Counted from the first letter of the stretch, positions 23,915-36,240 are shown. The stretch is 64,000 nucleotides of DNA from Epiperipatus broadwayi (GCA_028023455.1 JAQFVV010012435.1:2542001-2606000); one strand, 5' to 3'. Program-made: numbers and translations. Notes: generated by a model not told the origin, from the letters alone.

Positions 23915-24096
23915 CAACCGATGACGTATTACCCTGAAGGCATATCAGTCTAATCTTGTGATTTTTAAGATAATGTCTCCAAGTGATTTGCGGACACATG
24001 TAATCGCTAAAATGTGTCCGCAGATCACGTGAACACGGTACGTTAAAAAACGCAACATTAGACTGATATGCCTTCAGGGTAATACGTCATCGGTTG
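23915..24096. repeat. Perfect 40-bp inverted repeat with inner hairpin
   Basis: 23,915-23,954 and 24,057-24,096 are exact reverse complements (40 of 40). Between them GTGATTTGCGGACACAT pairs with ATGTGTCCGCAGATCAC with one mismatch. The whole forms a long cruciform or hairpin. It looks like a young, compact MITE, or the terminus of the inner 2.4-kb element. Confidence 0.85.
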
Positions 24097-24169
24097 ATCA
24101 CGTGGTAAAAAACAAAAAAACATGGCAAAAATATAAAAATTTAAAAAAAAATTAAACATAAAAAAAAGA

Positions 24170-26100
24170 AAAAAAATGTGACGCAGGTCACATGATAATA
24201 AACAAAAAAAAAAAGGGCAAAAATCTGACGCAGGTCAGGCAAATAGTAAAAAAAAATAAATAAAAATGTACATGCATGTGTCAAAATAATTTAGAAAAAA
24301 CTATATTCTAATTTATAAAACCACCCTATATTATGCTCAATTATAAAAACAGCGTGTAGCGCTGGAGTTGGCGGGGGGGGGCCCTTTGTGTTTTTGACAA
24401 GCCGTTAGGCTTGGCGTACACCTATACCTTGTATTACTCTCATAGCTGTAATTTTTATAATTGCCCATGAATTTACGAAAAATAATTTTCTGTATGATAT
24501 AATTCAGAAATTAAAAATTGCCGATGAATTTACGAAAAATAATTTTCTGTATGATACAATTCAGAAATTAAAAATTAAATTAAAATGTAATTCAATTGTA
24601 GAAATATTAACAAAAATTTTTTGTAAATTTTAAATAAACAGCTAAATTAAAAAGACGCGATTTAATGCAAATCTGGTATTAATGGCGTCGCACCCTGTAA
24701 TTTTTATAATTGCCGATGAATTTACGAAAAATAATTTGAGAATTGTAGAAATATTAACAAAAAGTTTTTATAATTGACGATGAATTTATGAAAAATAATT
24801 TGAGAATTGTAGAAATATTAACAAAAAGATTTTGTAAATTTAAAATAAACAGATAAATAAAAAACAGTTTACCGGAATAAATTACGAAAAATAATTTTCT
24901 GTATGATACAATTCAGAAATTAAAAATGAAATTAAAACATAATTCAATTGTAGACTGATAATACGTCATCGGTTGAATTATCCAGGTCACATGCTAAAAA
25001 ATATTCAAAAATGAAAAATATCTGACGCAGGTCAGGCAAATACTAAAAAAAAAAATGTACATGCATGCGTCAAAATATTATTCTCAATTTTAAAATACAG
25101 CAGCGCGTAGCGCTGGAATTGGTGGGGGGCCTCCGGATGTTTTTGTCGGGCCGCAGGCCCAGCGTACACGTATATCAGACATTGTATTACTCTCATAGCT
25201 GTATGATATAATTCAGAAATTAAAAATAAAATTAAAACATAATTCAATGTAAGTTTGAGAATTGTAGAAATATTAACAAATATTTTTTGTAAATAAGTTT
25301 GAGAATTGTAGAAATATTAACAAAAACTTTTTGTAAATTTTAAATAAACACCTAAATAAAAAAGACGCGATCTAATGCAAATCTGGTATTAATGGCGTGG
25401 CACTTTTACATGCATCTGGTAATTTTAAAAACGTACTGCATATTGCAAAATTGATTTAAAAAATTATTTCAAATTATTTACACATTACAAACATAATGTA
25501 GAAATATTAACAAAAAGTACTTTACCCGAATTAATGCGAATCTGGCATTAATGGCGTCCTTGTTATCACATGCATTTGGTAATGTATATTCAAAATTTGT
25601 TTTAAAAAATTATTGAAAATTATTTACACATTAAACGTAATTCAATGTAAGTTTGAGAATTGTAGAAATATTAACAAATATTTTTTGTAAATAAGTTTGA
25701 GAATTGTAGAAATATTAACAAAAACTTTTTGTAAATTTTAAATAAACACCTAAATAAAAAAGACGCGATCTAATGCAAATCTGGTATTAATGGCGTCCAG
25801 AAAACGCCGCACTTTTACATGCATTTGGTAATTTTTAAAACGTACTGCATATTGCAAAATTGATTTAAAAAATTATTTCAAATTATTTACACATTAAAAA
25901 TGTAATGTAGAAATATTAACAAAAAGTTTTTGTAAATTTAAAATAAACAGATAAATAAAAAACACTTTACCGGAGAATAAATTATTTACACATTAAACGT
26001 AATTCAATGTAAGTTTGAGAATTGTAGAAATATTAACAAAAATTTTTTGTAAATTTAAAATAAACAGATAAATAAAACACTTTACCCGAATTAACAGCTC
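24170..26100. repeat. Degenerate tandem repeat region with two GC-rich islands
   Basis: The block CTGACGCAGGTCAGGCAAAT recurs at 24,226 and 25,022, followed each time by ATGTACATGCATG. GACGCGATCTAATGCAAATC and its TGGTATTAATGGCGT continuation recur at about 24,653, 25,361 and 25,761. GAGAATTGTAGAAATATTAA recurs many times. Two short GC-rich islands (24,352-24,420 and 25,100-25,175) share AGCGCTGGA(A/G)TTGG and a hairpin such as GGGCCGCAGGCCC. No coding capacity. Confidence 0.7.
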
Positions 26101-26845
26101 AAAAAAGTAACTGTGATGCCGTGGATAGCAAAATCGCAATAGACAGAAAAATCAAAAAATTTCCCAAACCTCTCCACAAATTTTAAATCTCGCGGGTGAA
26201 AAAAAAAAAAAATTGACTCTCTGATGGATTAATCACGCCAGTCACTTGGTTACCATGACAACATTGTCATGCAAAAAACGTCGATGTCTACCGGAAGGGA
26301 AATCGGTGAGTCAAAAACGTCATCGGTTGAATTATTCACAAGTACCAATAGTCAATTATAACATTACAAATTGCAATTATAATTTTCAAATTGCAAACAA
26401 AATATTACTTAAATAATGTGTTATAATGCTCAAGGCTAAATGGGTTTATAAGTAATCATTAGAAACCACTTAGGCAATTCCAATATAGCATTATTACATT
26501 TATTATTTAAGTAATACTTTGGGTGCAATTTGAAAATTATAATTGCAATTTGTAATATTATAATTGACTATTTATTAGTCTGCATTCAGAACAGGTTATA
26601 ATTACCTGTTTAAGGACGTTTATTTAATTTTTTTCCAATCAATAATTTTAATCTCTGTAATCAAGTTGCAATCTTTAGTGTCTTTATAAATATATGAGAC
26701 CATTAATGGAGGTGGGATCCCACTTCTATAGCTAAAATGAAATTGCCTTGACAACAGTTTGAAATTTTTGGGGATTGTCTAAGTGTTGATTGGTTTCTAA
26801 TGGTTACTTATACACCCATTTACCCTTGAACATTATTACAATTAT

Positions 26846-27838
26846 TTTAAAGATATCTTGCATCTCTCCTCAGCCATAGTTCCCCAATAAAAGTAATCAC
26901 TATTACATATTCTTAGTATGCCTTTTACGTAATCTTCATCATATAAAAATAAGGACTGATACTGTTAAAAAGACCATAAAACAATCCTTTAAAAAATGTG
27001 TCACTCTAAATCTGATTCTTGTGGTGATTCCAGATAAACACTGCTTTACTAAATATAGATCTAATAAAAATTATCTTCCACTTGCTAATTTTCTTCATAT
27101 ATTGTTTCTTTCTATATATGTATGCAAAGCGATTTTTTTAATTTTTAAATAGATATTTAAAGTGGATGAAACCATTTAAGATTTACTTAAAATATAATTA
27201 AACCTGCTTAATTAATTACTTTACAGCAGAATTTCAACTATTTGTGATTAATTAATAATAATAAAAAAATAATCTAAAGATATCTTTTTAAAATAGGCTT
27301 TGACAAAAGTTTAAAAAATATATTTTCATCCATGGATGGTCTTTACTGATTCTAAATTTAATAGAGCGGGGACATGAAATATTAGTGTGGAGAAATAATG
27401 TATAATAATAAAGAAATAAAATTAGAAATAAAATAATGACAATAATTAATATTTAGTATATATTTCTGATCTCATTAATTGTCTTTTTTAATTAATTCTA
27501 ATTAAAGTTTAGAGTTTATAATGATTAAAATGAGCAGGGAAAACAATTTTGAAATAAGGGAATCAGAACCTATATGCTTTCTCTCAACAATATCTGTTCT
27601 TCTTAGGTACCAAAAGCAGTCTAGAATGTGTTATAGTTCATCTGAATCTTGTAAGGCTTTGGAATAGTCATACACTGGATATAGTAATATACAAATATTT
27701 GTGGCAAATGTATTTTTGTATTTAATTTCATATTGCCTAATTTTACTTTTCTATTAAGTATATTTATTTACTTTAATAAAGATATTTTTAAAATTTGTTT
27801 CAATACATAAGAGAAAAATAAAAATATATTAATAATAA
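26846..27838. other. Non-coding stretch, nothing recognised
   Basis: AT-rich, no gene or recognised repeat. Confidence 0.35.
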
Positions 27839-27930
27839 TCTTATATATAAAATCCATGTGAATGTTTGTTCGTAATGCTGTGACATGTTTTCTATGAATG
27901 TATGTTTCTTCATAAGACTGCCATGTGTAA
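27839..27930 (+). mobile_element. Possible Helitron 5' terminus
   Basis: After an A, the sequence starts TCTTATATATAAAATCCATG and continues AATGTTTGTTCGTAATG, similar to the 5' end of the Helitron at 46.1 kb (TC, TATA-rich run, then GTTTGTTC). No matching 3' hairpin plus CTRRT was located, so it may be a truncated or chance match. Confidence 0.3.
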
Positions 27931-29518
27931 AAAAACTATTATGTGAAGGAGGTAATTAGGCCATTAATAGTTGTCTGTAACACTGTAAAATTCACATATC
28001 AATTATAAGTTCTATTTAAAAATTCAAATGTAAATTTAGAGACTTAATTTGATTACAAGCATTTTATTCAAAGCAAGTAATACTGTGAAGCAAAAAAAAT
28101 TGTTAAAGTAACCAATTCAAAAACAACTATTACAAAAATGATGGCCTTTTAGGCTGGCTACATTTGTCACATTTATTTATATAATATTTAAAATCTTTTG
28201 TTTAATTTACATTAAATCTTTAAAAAATTTGTTAAAGCAATCAATTAAAAACCTATTACAAATATTATATTTAATAATCCATAATTTTTAATATGGACCA
28301 TGCAAAAGAAATAATTCCACCATAGTTAATGAAATAGAATTTTTATAGTCCATAATGCTGTCAAATTCACATATCAAAACAATGGCCTTTCAAAAGATCA
28401 GGTACATCTGGTAATAATAATAATAATGCTGATCATAATAATAATGATGATGATGATAGTGATATTAATGAAAATAATAAGACTTCTTTCAGAACAAATT
28501 TTATTCTCTAATCCTTTCTTAACATTAATAGTGATTTGTGGCCAATTTGGATTTATTATTTTCAACAATGATCATGTGATTGCTCACAATTTTTGACAAC
28601 TGTGCCAGGTCTCCAATAATAAAAATATTCTAGTGATCTGTAGTCTGTTTTAGACCACTTGTGGTAATTAAGATAGTAGGATTATGTAATATCAAAACTA
28701 ATATTATATATAAAAAAAATCTATTTTAGACCACTTGTGGTAATTAAGATAGTAGGATTATGTAATATCAAAACTAATATTATATAAAAAAAATTTTTTA
28801 AAAGAGATGTAATAAATTAATGCATGCTAAGAAACAAACAGTCTTGTAAATAACATTCCATCTTAGTTCCTTGTATTCAAGTGTATAATCAATAAAATAA
28901 ATATTGAACAGTTAGAGAAAAAGAAGTTGGTAAAATTTGTTAGTTATGCTGTAGATAAAATATAAATACTATTAACAACAAATTTAATTGCCTAATTATG
29001 GAAAACATATACAGTATTACTAGTACGATTTTTTGTAAATAATGCTACCACACAAAATGGATTTTTCTATTTTTATTTTCATCCACTTAAAAATCACTAA
29101 TATTTGAAAAAAACTTTTGGTTGTAAACAAACAACAACAAAAAAACTACTTCTTTTTAGTATCTTTTTTTTATTTATTGATTTTTATTAGTGAATTCCTC
29201 TTTTTAATACCACTGGATTGCAACAATCCATCAATACAAAAAAAATAGACCACTTTCTCTTAATATGCATGCATCTAATAATATTGCTCACCTGAAACTC
29301 CATTCTCATGTTGATGTATGGATATCTTTCTATTACACCAGTCCAACACCTAAGAAGTCTTTGTTTAGTAATTAAAAAGTTTTCTTTATTACTTTAAATT
29401 TAGCAGGAATATTTTTACTTTTGTTATGACATATAATAACAGATTACTGAGTTCAGATATTCATGAAAGTTCAAATAATAAAAGCAAATAGAGAGTAAAT
29501 TACATAAATAGTAAAGAA
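27931..29518. other. Non-coding stretch with a tandem duplication
   Basis: TTTAGACCACTTGTGGTAAT and the following ~45 bases occur twice in tandem (28,653-28,715 and 28,727-28,790). A trinucleotide (ATA/ATG) patch lies at 28,415-28,470. No gene recognised. Confidence 0.45.
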
Positions 29519-29950
29519 ATGTTGAAGTTATATTTGCAACCTAGTTATATAGAAAAAATTCTACTTCTAGAAGCCTTATGGTATTTCAATTACTTAAGAT
29601 TTAATATAATTCCATTTCTTAAATATGCAACATTGTACAGCTATGAAAATGAGGACATAATAGCAAAGCTATTAAGTAGTGTTTTTAAATGTTTCAACAA
29701 AATTCGACTGTTTTCAGGTAGTTGGCCTATAGGCAGCTCAACTAATTATCTAATTATTGATTGGCAAAAGGATATTTTTTTGTTGGGAAGTTATAGAAAA
29801 TTCCCCCTAGTTTATCCATGGATAATATATTATCCCTTTTGCATTATGTCCTTCTGTATCACTGAAGTCACTATCTGTTGTATATCTTTAGCAATTTTTT
29901 CTATTTTCACTACTTCTATGACATCTAGTGTTAGTTTTAGTAATCAGTAG
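29519..29950 (+). CDS. Unrecognised 143-codon open frame, probably not a gene
   Basis: The longest open frame outside the Gypsy element. The predicted protein is rich in Phe, Ile, Leu, Tyr and Ser, with hydrophobic segments near residues 83-125, but this is what AT-rich antisense DNA also produces. No family motif, promoter or splice context was recognised. The opposite strand is also fairly open in places (DSDFSDTEGHNAKG around 29,850), so it may be the complement of an old coding fragment. Confidence 0.15.
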   Translation: MLKLYLQPSYIEKILLLEALWYFNYLRFNIIPFLKYATLYSYENEDIIAKLLSSVFKCFNKIRLFSGSWPIGSSTNYLIIDWQKDIFLLGSYRKFPLVYPWIIYYPFCIMSFCITEVTICCISLAIFSIFTTSMTSSVSFSNQ

Positions 29951-31371
29951 ATGCCATATGGTAGTACTTAATAAATCGTTATCCATTGCTGCTCTATTCA
30001 TAACAGTAGTGAGAATAGAAAACTTTGTTAATAGATATGAATGTGTAAGCTATGGTCACATGATGACTTATGTGCCATAAAACCTGTCTATTGTATCAGT
30101 AAAGTTTGAGATTTTCTTATCTTGTGAACTCAGTCATGTGGTTTTTTTCTCTTTCTCTTGATTTATTATTACACTGTAAATTTTATAATTGCATTACTGT
30201 ATTATTTTTCGGTTAGTATTTTTGTTAATGTTTAAATATTTACTCTTTTATAATTAAGTTATATTGTAGGTGTGTATGTGTGTACATACGTTAAACAAGT
30301 ATGCTATAGAGAAGTTGCTATTGTGACTACATTTCTGGTTTTCTTAGTAGATTTACAACCAAATGCATTGATAAGAAAAGGAAAGGATGGGATTACAATA
30401 AAAGCAAACATATATTTTTCTGCGTGGATATGTAATTAATAATTTTGTCTTTAATTTTTTAAATATTAAAATTTATTTTATTAATGCATTATATAAAAAG
30501 AAAATTAAAATCAATATATACAGAAATTTTAAACTGCTTATGGTGAAAAAATATGTAATGAAGAATGAAAATAATCAATAGCTAATTATACTTTGTAGGC
30601 TAAATTGCTTTTATTTATATGTAATGAATTGTACATTAAATCTTTAAATAAAGAATAAGTAATTGTAAACATTAACAAATTTGAATGAGGTAGATAATCT
30701 GAAAATAATGATAGCAATAAAAATGTTTTTTTTTTTTTAAAAAAAAATACATTAAAAAATATTAAAATATTAAGATCGTCACGTGTTTTGTATCAATTGC
30801 ATATCTGGTAAAGTAGTAGAATAAATATTCTTCATATTTGCATATGATTTAAATATCTATAAAATAGATGGGCTCAATAGCAGATCTACATTTCAACATA
30901 AACTGGAACTTTAAATGCAGATTAGGTTTAGACAAAATGTACTTGATGTTTGAATGTTATTTGTTTTATCTGTGCATCTGTACATCACTACACCACTCTC
31001 AAGCAAGATAGGGAATAAGTTTCTAGCCACTTTTAACACCTTGTGGAGAGATGCAGAATTATTGCGTGATGATATGCATTGTATGATTTTGTTTTTATCA
31101 GTACATCTTATACTATATGGTTTACTTGAAAAGTGTATGTTTTATATGTGTCTATAGTGTGGGATATTGGTGTGACTTCTGATTGATGGCTGGTTCTGAT
31201 GTGATTGAGCTAAAGGAAAGTGATGCACTGGTAACAATTAAATATTAATATTTTCAATATAACTTATAATGCTTTTGCTATGATGATTAATTTTCAAACA
31301 ACTCAATATTTTTAGCAGTCAGAGATGAAAGAAAAATCTTTAGCAATTTTTTACTTGAATGGTTAATAACT
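29951..31371. other. Non-coding stretch, nothing recognised
   Basis: AT-rich. The 67-codon frame at 30,954 has a less AT-biased middle (SKIGNKFLATFNTLWRDAEL) but no recognised family. Confidence 0.35.
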
Positions 31372-31860
31372 AGAAAATGTAAACCAAGTTAAATATATTA
31401 GTATTTTTATAGATAAGAAGATTAACCTTGACATTGAAGCACAACATAGATTGCTTTTCTCAAGTTAAGAATTAGGATATTTTTATTATAGGGAAAAAAC
31501 TACTACAAGTAAATTAACTGTATATAGGATTGTTACTTTACCTAATTTCCTGTATGGACACACTTTTAATGCAACACAAAGTCATCAAAAATTTCATTTA
31601 ATGATGATCTATAAATGGCATGATCACAAGACTAATCTGTATGGTGTTTAATTTGCTATATATAATACTATATAGACCAGTATTGTAAAATGCCACATTC
31701 ATTGAATTGGAAATGTGAAACAAATGAACAGTGCAATATTTTATAAAGAATGTTTTATGAAACTAGAGCATAGTTATCATGTGAGACAGACAACCCTATT
31801 TATATTATCAAAATTATCTCAAAGAACATAATATGCACAAAACCCATGTACTTGAGTAGG
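31372..31860 (+). pseudogene. RTE-type LINE fragment, RT C-terminal region
   Basis: Broken translation shows ENVNQVKYISIFIDKKINLD followed by TSKLTVYRIVTLPNFLYGH, the (V)NQFKYLGS...KLxVYxxVxLPxLLYG blocks that follow the RT palm in RTE-class proteins. Next come HQKFHLMMIYKWHDHKTN and IGNVKQMNSAIFYKE, the equivalents of FHxxCLRxILxIxWxDxxTN and RWxGHVxRMxxxRxPKxxxYGE. Stops and indels are frequent. The RT catalytic core is not included. It lies head-on to the minus-strand fragment at 32.3-33.5 kb and overlaps it in content, so the two come from different copies. Confidence 0.7.
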
Positions 31861-32344
31861 CCATTCCACCTTCAAGGGGGAAAAAAGGGGGAAGGAGATA
31901 TTTAAATAAATAAATGGAAAAACTGCTACCGAAATGAGCTTTGTGATGACCACAGATATATCTGCATATAGAATATGCTAACCAATTGTTTTAGTTTATT
32001 TAATTTCAGCAGAAAATTTTTATTTCTGAAATCTGTATTTCAACACCATATCTAATTGTAGCTTTCCAATGTATTCTACTTTCTAACATATCTTTTTAAT
32101 GAGTATATTTGACATTACACTTACTTAGAATGTCTTTAAGATAATTGTTATTGTGTAAACAGGGTCTATTTTTTTTTACAAAAACAAGGTTCAGTTATAA
32201 TAAAACACCCTATTTAAAAGACTTGCAGTGTCCATTCATTTAAAGGTTCAATTCAACACGAAGTTGAAAAACATATTGACTGGTTTTAGCATATTGCTAT
32301 TGTATTTTTAAAATTTTATTCCTCACCAAATGAAACTTTTTTCT
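31861..32344. other. Spacer between two RTE fragments
   Basis: AT-rich, nothing recognised. Confidence 0.35.
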
Positions 32345-33480
32345 AATTTTTTCATATTGCACTCATAGTCCCCAAGTCTTACTTTCATATAATAAATTAG
32401 GTAAAATAACAGTTTTATATAAAGAAAACTTAATTGCGAGAGTTATTTCCAAATGATGACATACCCTATATTTTAACTTGTTAATAATAGCAGCAAAACA
32501 TTGAAGTATTTGTTGCATTTTAACATCTAAGCGCATCTTTCTAATTATAAACCTACCAGAATATTTAAACTGGTTTACACTTTCAAGTTGATAATCATCC
32601 AATCTAAAAGTTGTTGAGGATTTGTTATTATCACCAACTAAAGATTAATTGTTAAACCAAAGCCTTTATAAATTGCACTCACAATAATAAATACTTCTAT
32701 AAGTCATATTTTGGACTGACAAAAATAGTAGTCATAAAAAGAGTAAATCCAGAATCCAAGTTGTTCCCATCTTTGTCTTTAACTGGCTCATTCCATCATC
32801 AAGCTTATTTCACATCTTAATTGCTGATTCATTAAACTCCTTATAAAGAGTTTTAAAGATCACATCATAGAAATTGAAAACTATATTAGAGGAAATACCA
32901 TTCTTATTTAACTCCATTTTTTTATATCTAATGCATTCAATTTTACACCTGTACTAATAATAACTGTTTTCATTCTATCAAGTAAATTCTGTATAATGTA
33001 AACAATTTTTGGTATATAACCAATTTTAAACAGTGCAATATACCTGTTCTATAAACTGAATCAAATATTTTGACCAAATCAATAAATGCAATATATAAAT
33101 TATCTTTCATTCCTGACACTTATTGTGCACTTTCCTGGCAACAAAAACTGTTTATAATCCTTTTTGACTTTCTAAAATAACCCTGAGTCTTTGGTAAACA
33201 TTCATATATGATTGGAAAAAACTTATTTAGCAAAATTCATGAAAATAACATTTCCACAGTGGATAATAATCATATTCCATGGTAATTACCATAGTTTTAT
33301 CAATTCCTTTTATTTTTAAAAATTAGAAAAATCTTAAAAGATATTCCTAAAAAATTCCAATGTTTTTAAAGGTAATATTTTACTACCATATCTAAAAACC
33401 TTTTTAGATATTTCATCAGGATAAGCAAACTTTCCATTTTTAAGATTATAAAGAGGTGATTTGTTTTGATTCCACTAATC
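32345..33480 (-). pseudogene. RTE-type LINE fragment, reverse transcriptase domain
   Basis: Reading the minus strand from 33,480 down: NGKFAYPDEISKKVFRYG (RT motif of the NGKAxGPDGI type), LPKTQGYFRKSK (the xPxxQxGFRxxR block), VFVARKVHNKCQE, then LYIAFIDLVKIFDSV (the FIDLxKAFD palm motif with the first catalytic Asp), and finally DDYQLESVNQFKYSGRFIIR with ILPNLLYESKTWGL. The last part is a clean 79-codon frame (32,363-32,602); the rest has several frame changes. The YADD box was not found intact. This domain copies element RNA into DNA; the copy is dead. Family assignment to the RTE/craniofacial-endonuclease type rests on the overall motif wording. Confidence 0.8.
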
Positions 33481-34234
33481 TGGATATATGTGTCTAAATC
33501 TAAATGAATAGACAAAATGAATATCTCATTAATAATAGAATGGGTTTTTTTATCTTTTTAAATTATCATTGTCATCATATAAGAGAATATCATTGCTGAA
33601 TGCAGAGCTATAGACCAAAACAGATAAAATAATCTGATTTTTTAAAACTGTACTTATGGTTGATACATCATACTGTTAAACATAAAAGTGATCAGATATT
33701 AAATTCATTATAACTACACACTATCATTATGAAATGCGTAACACTTGTAGATTTATTCTACCCTTTGGGTAAGAAGATTAATATCAACAATGTCACACAA
33801 TTTCTTGTATACTTACTCATATGTCATTACCCCTACATTAGAGCCATCTATTGTAAGATTGAGCAATCACTGGATACTATATAGCATATTGATGTAAAAT
33901 TCTCATTTTTCAGACCAATCAATTTTTTGTATTTTGATTTCTTCAGCTAATCCTTTGATTAAAACTGAAATTAATTTACTTATACATCTGACAACTTTAT
34001 TTTGCTCATTTTTTATTAGTATCAACCTTCCTATCCATGAATAAAATGGTCCTGCAATAAAAAATAAAAAATGAACCTTCAAAAATATATAGAAACCAAT
34101 CTGGTTTCAGATTTATAAAGTTATGCAAAAGAGTTGAGTTTGGAACCTTAGAGCTCTCAGTTTATTAACTTGAATAATATAAAGATATAAAAAGTAGTTG
34201 TCAGCTTAATGTTTTAGTTGCAGGTTTGAATTCC
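33481..34234. other. Non-coding stretch, nothing recognised
   Basis: Could hold further decayed LINE sequence, but no motif was readable. Confidence 0.3.
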
Positions 34235-34335
34235 AATATTAACGGATGAAGACAAAAACCGGAAGCTAGTTGATCTAAAGAAAAAGATATTATAGAAGCA
34301 TACTATTACATATCTATTGATTATTCAAGGTTAAA
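34235..34335 (+). repeat. Diverged repeat C copy
   Basis: CGGATGAAGACAAAAACCGG then AAGCTAGTTG, and later CATATCTATTGATTATTC, align with TGATGAAGGCCACAAGCCAG, AAACTAGTCTG and CATCCATTGATTACTC of repeat C. The hammerhead-like core has lost its CTGATGA. Confidence 0.5.
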
Positions 34336-36049
34336 ATTTTATAAATATATTCACAGCTTCATAAATAGCTTAGCAATCCATAAAATTTAACTGTACCAAT
34401 AAATATGTGCAAGTGACTTAAAAATATTATAACTTTTTAAATAACATTGTAGTATAAAGGTTTTCTATAGATGGCATTAAAACAGAAAATTGCACTTGTT
34501 TAACACATGTTGGATGCTAAAAATCAAATGATATTAAATGAGTACATATTTGTTATAAATATATTGTGGGGCAGTTTCAATAATTGATGTATGTCATTAG
34601 CTCTGCATCAACCAAATATACAAAAGCACTCTGAATTTACAATTTAACATAGCAACTAAAAGATATATAGAGAATAAATATCACTTGCTTTTTAAAAATA
34701 TATTACAGGACTGCAATCTGCTGTTGAAAATTTGGGTTAAGTAGTGATCAACTGAAAGAGAAATATTCATTTAAAAATAAATTTAAAAACTTCACTCTAT
34801 TTTAGAGTGATGTATGTAAGCTTTAGTGATCAGTAAATATGTGATGGAATTGTGCTGTAATATCATACTCCATAGTTTTTATACTCCTTTGTACTACTGA
34901 AACTAATAGCTTAAAAGTAAAAAAACGTATGGTTGTGAACCTTCCAATTTCCTTGCATAAGTTGATTTGAACTATGTCAATTTTTACATAGTTTAGATGT
35001 TTTAGTTTTACACTAACACTAGACTCCTTTTACTCTTTGGACATCAAGGCAAATTCTAATAACTTTATCTCATGATTGTTTTATATGCATGATTGTGTAT
35101 TTAAAAGAACAGTTATCTTCATTTCTAATGCAGAGCCACATACTGTAAAGTAATTTTAAACTAATAAAAATCAACTTTTCACAATAGCAATTAATATTGA
35201 ACTTGCAGACAAAGACTATTATCTGTTTGACATTGTGTAGAGTACTGACAAGATAATTTTCTTCTAATAATCAAATATATTCAAAATTATATATAAACAT
35301 GATATACTTCTTAAAAAATAAATATATAATAATTTTACAAAAAAGTAATAAACAAAAATATATACCCATTTTTTGAAACAGTGATGAATAATATTATACT
35401 GGTACAGAAATGTATTTTTTCTTAAGGAAAAATCAATCTCCCTTTTTTTGATAGATTGATTTTTGTTGATACCTAGGAACAGAAGTTATAACTAACATCT
35501 TAATGGTTGAATGGTCATCAACTGTGATGCTCATTAAAAATATTATTGTTCTAAATGACTTTGGACCACATAAACCTCATATTGCATATGACAGCTCCAA
35601 AAGGAGTCCACTAGCATTCCACAGCTTTAGTTATTCTTGCCTTGCTAATGAGTGAATTAAACATTAATTTTAAAAGTATCATTGAATTCATTTTTGATAG
35701 TTGTTAATTTTTTTATTTAATCCTTGTTTTTTATTTAAGTTATTAAATAATTATATTATACTTCAATGATCACTGTGTTATATTTACAGGAAATGATAAC
35801 AATAAAACTATTGAAGTTGACAATGTAAATAAATAGTCCTTATAAAATTCCCACCACAAAAAATAAAGTATATTTCAACATAAAATGTGTATAGATCATG
35901 CTAAAATAAATTATATCATGATTTTATTTTAAATTTTCAGACCCATATGACTATATAAGCTATTGATCTTAGATTGAAAATATTAAGATGTTTTCAATTT
36001 TATTCTCATAGTTTTGTAGTTAAGTAGAGGATAAAATATGGTTGCTGGA
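34336..36049. other. Non-coding stretch, nothing recognised
   Basis: AT-rich. A hairpin AAAAATCAATCT/AGATTGATTTTT lies at 35,428-35,466. No gene. Confidence 0.35.
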
Positions 36050-36240
36050 GCGTTGCATTAGATCCTAAGATCTAGATACAGTGCTCTCAGATCCAAAGCT
36101 TCTCACTGATGAAGGCCACAAGCCAGAAACTAGTCTGGGGATATTGGATGAATAGGCAATATATGGGGATTTTATGCACAAGTCTTCTGGCATCCATTGA
36201 TTACTCTGGTTGGCACTGAGTGGCACTACTGTATTGTAAT
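36050..36240 (+). mobile_element. Repeat C copy with best hammerhead-like core
   Basis: Matches 22,700-22,830 through CTGATGAAGGCCACAAGCC, ATGGGGATTTTATGCACAAG and CATCCATTGATTACTCTGG, but lacks the usual 3' end; an (AT)n tract follows at 36,244. Confidence 0.75.
36100..36141 (+). ncRNA. Hammerhead-like motif, repeat C
   Basis: Stem I 5' strand TTCTCA (36,100-36,105), CTGATGA (36,106-36,112), hairpin A-GGC-CACAA-GCC-A, GAAAC (36,126-36,130), short palindromic stem III ACTAGT, cleavage triplet GTC (36,133-36,135), stem I 3' strand TGGGGA (36,136-36,141). TTCTCA/TGGGGA pairs in all six positions with three G-U wobbles. The A-A mismatch at the base of stem II is unusual and may weaken or prevent cleavage. 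Confidence 0.5.

Larger units (their letters stand above)
23590..26845. mobile_element. 3.2-kb nest of foldback and tandem repeats
   Basis: Outer arms: 23,590-23,900 is the imperfect reverse complement of 26,556-26,845 (shared blocks ACCATTAATGGAGGTGGGAT, GACACTAAAGAT/ATCTTTAGTGTC, TGCATTCAGAACAGGTTATA). Inside, TACTTGTG(T/A)ATAATTCAACC at 23,899 pairs with GGTTGAATTATTCACAAGTA at 26,326, bounding an inner element of about 2.4 kb. A third inverted pair (26,347-26,398 with 26,510-26,570) lies beside it. The centre is a run of degenerate tandem units. No transposase or other protein is visible. This is best read as several non-autonomous elements inserted into one another. Confidence 0.7.

Noticed and set aside
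24170-26100. CRISPR-like regular repeats
   Set aside because: Units are long, degenerate and of uneven spacing, spacers are themselves repeated, and the DNA is eukaryotic.
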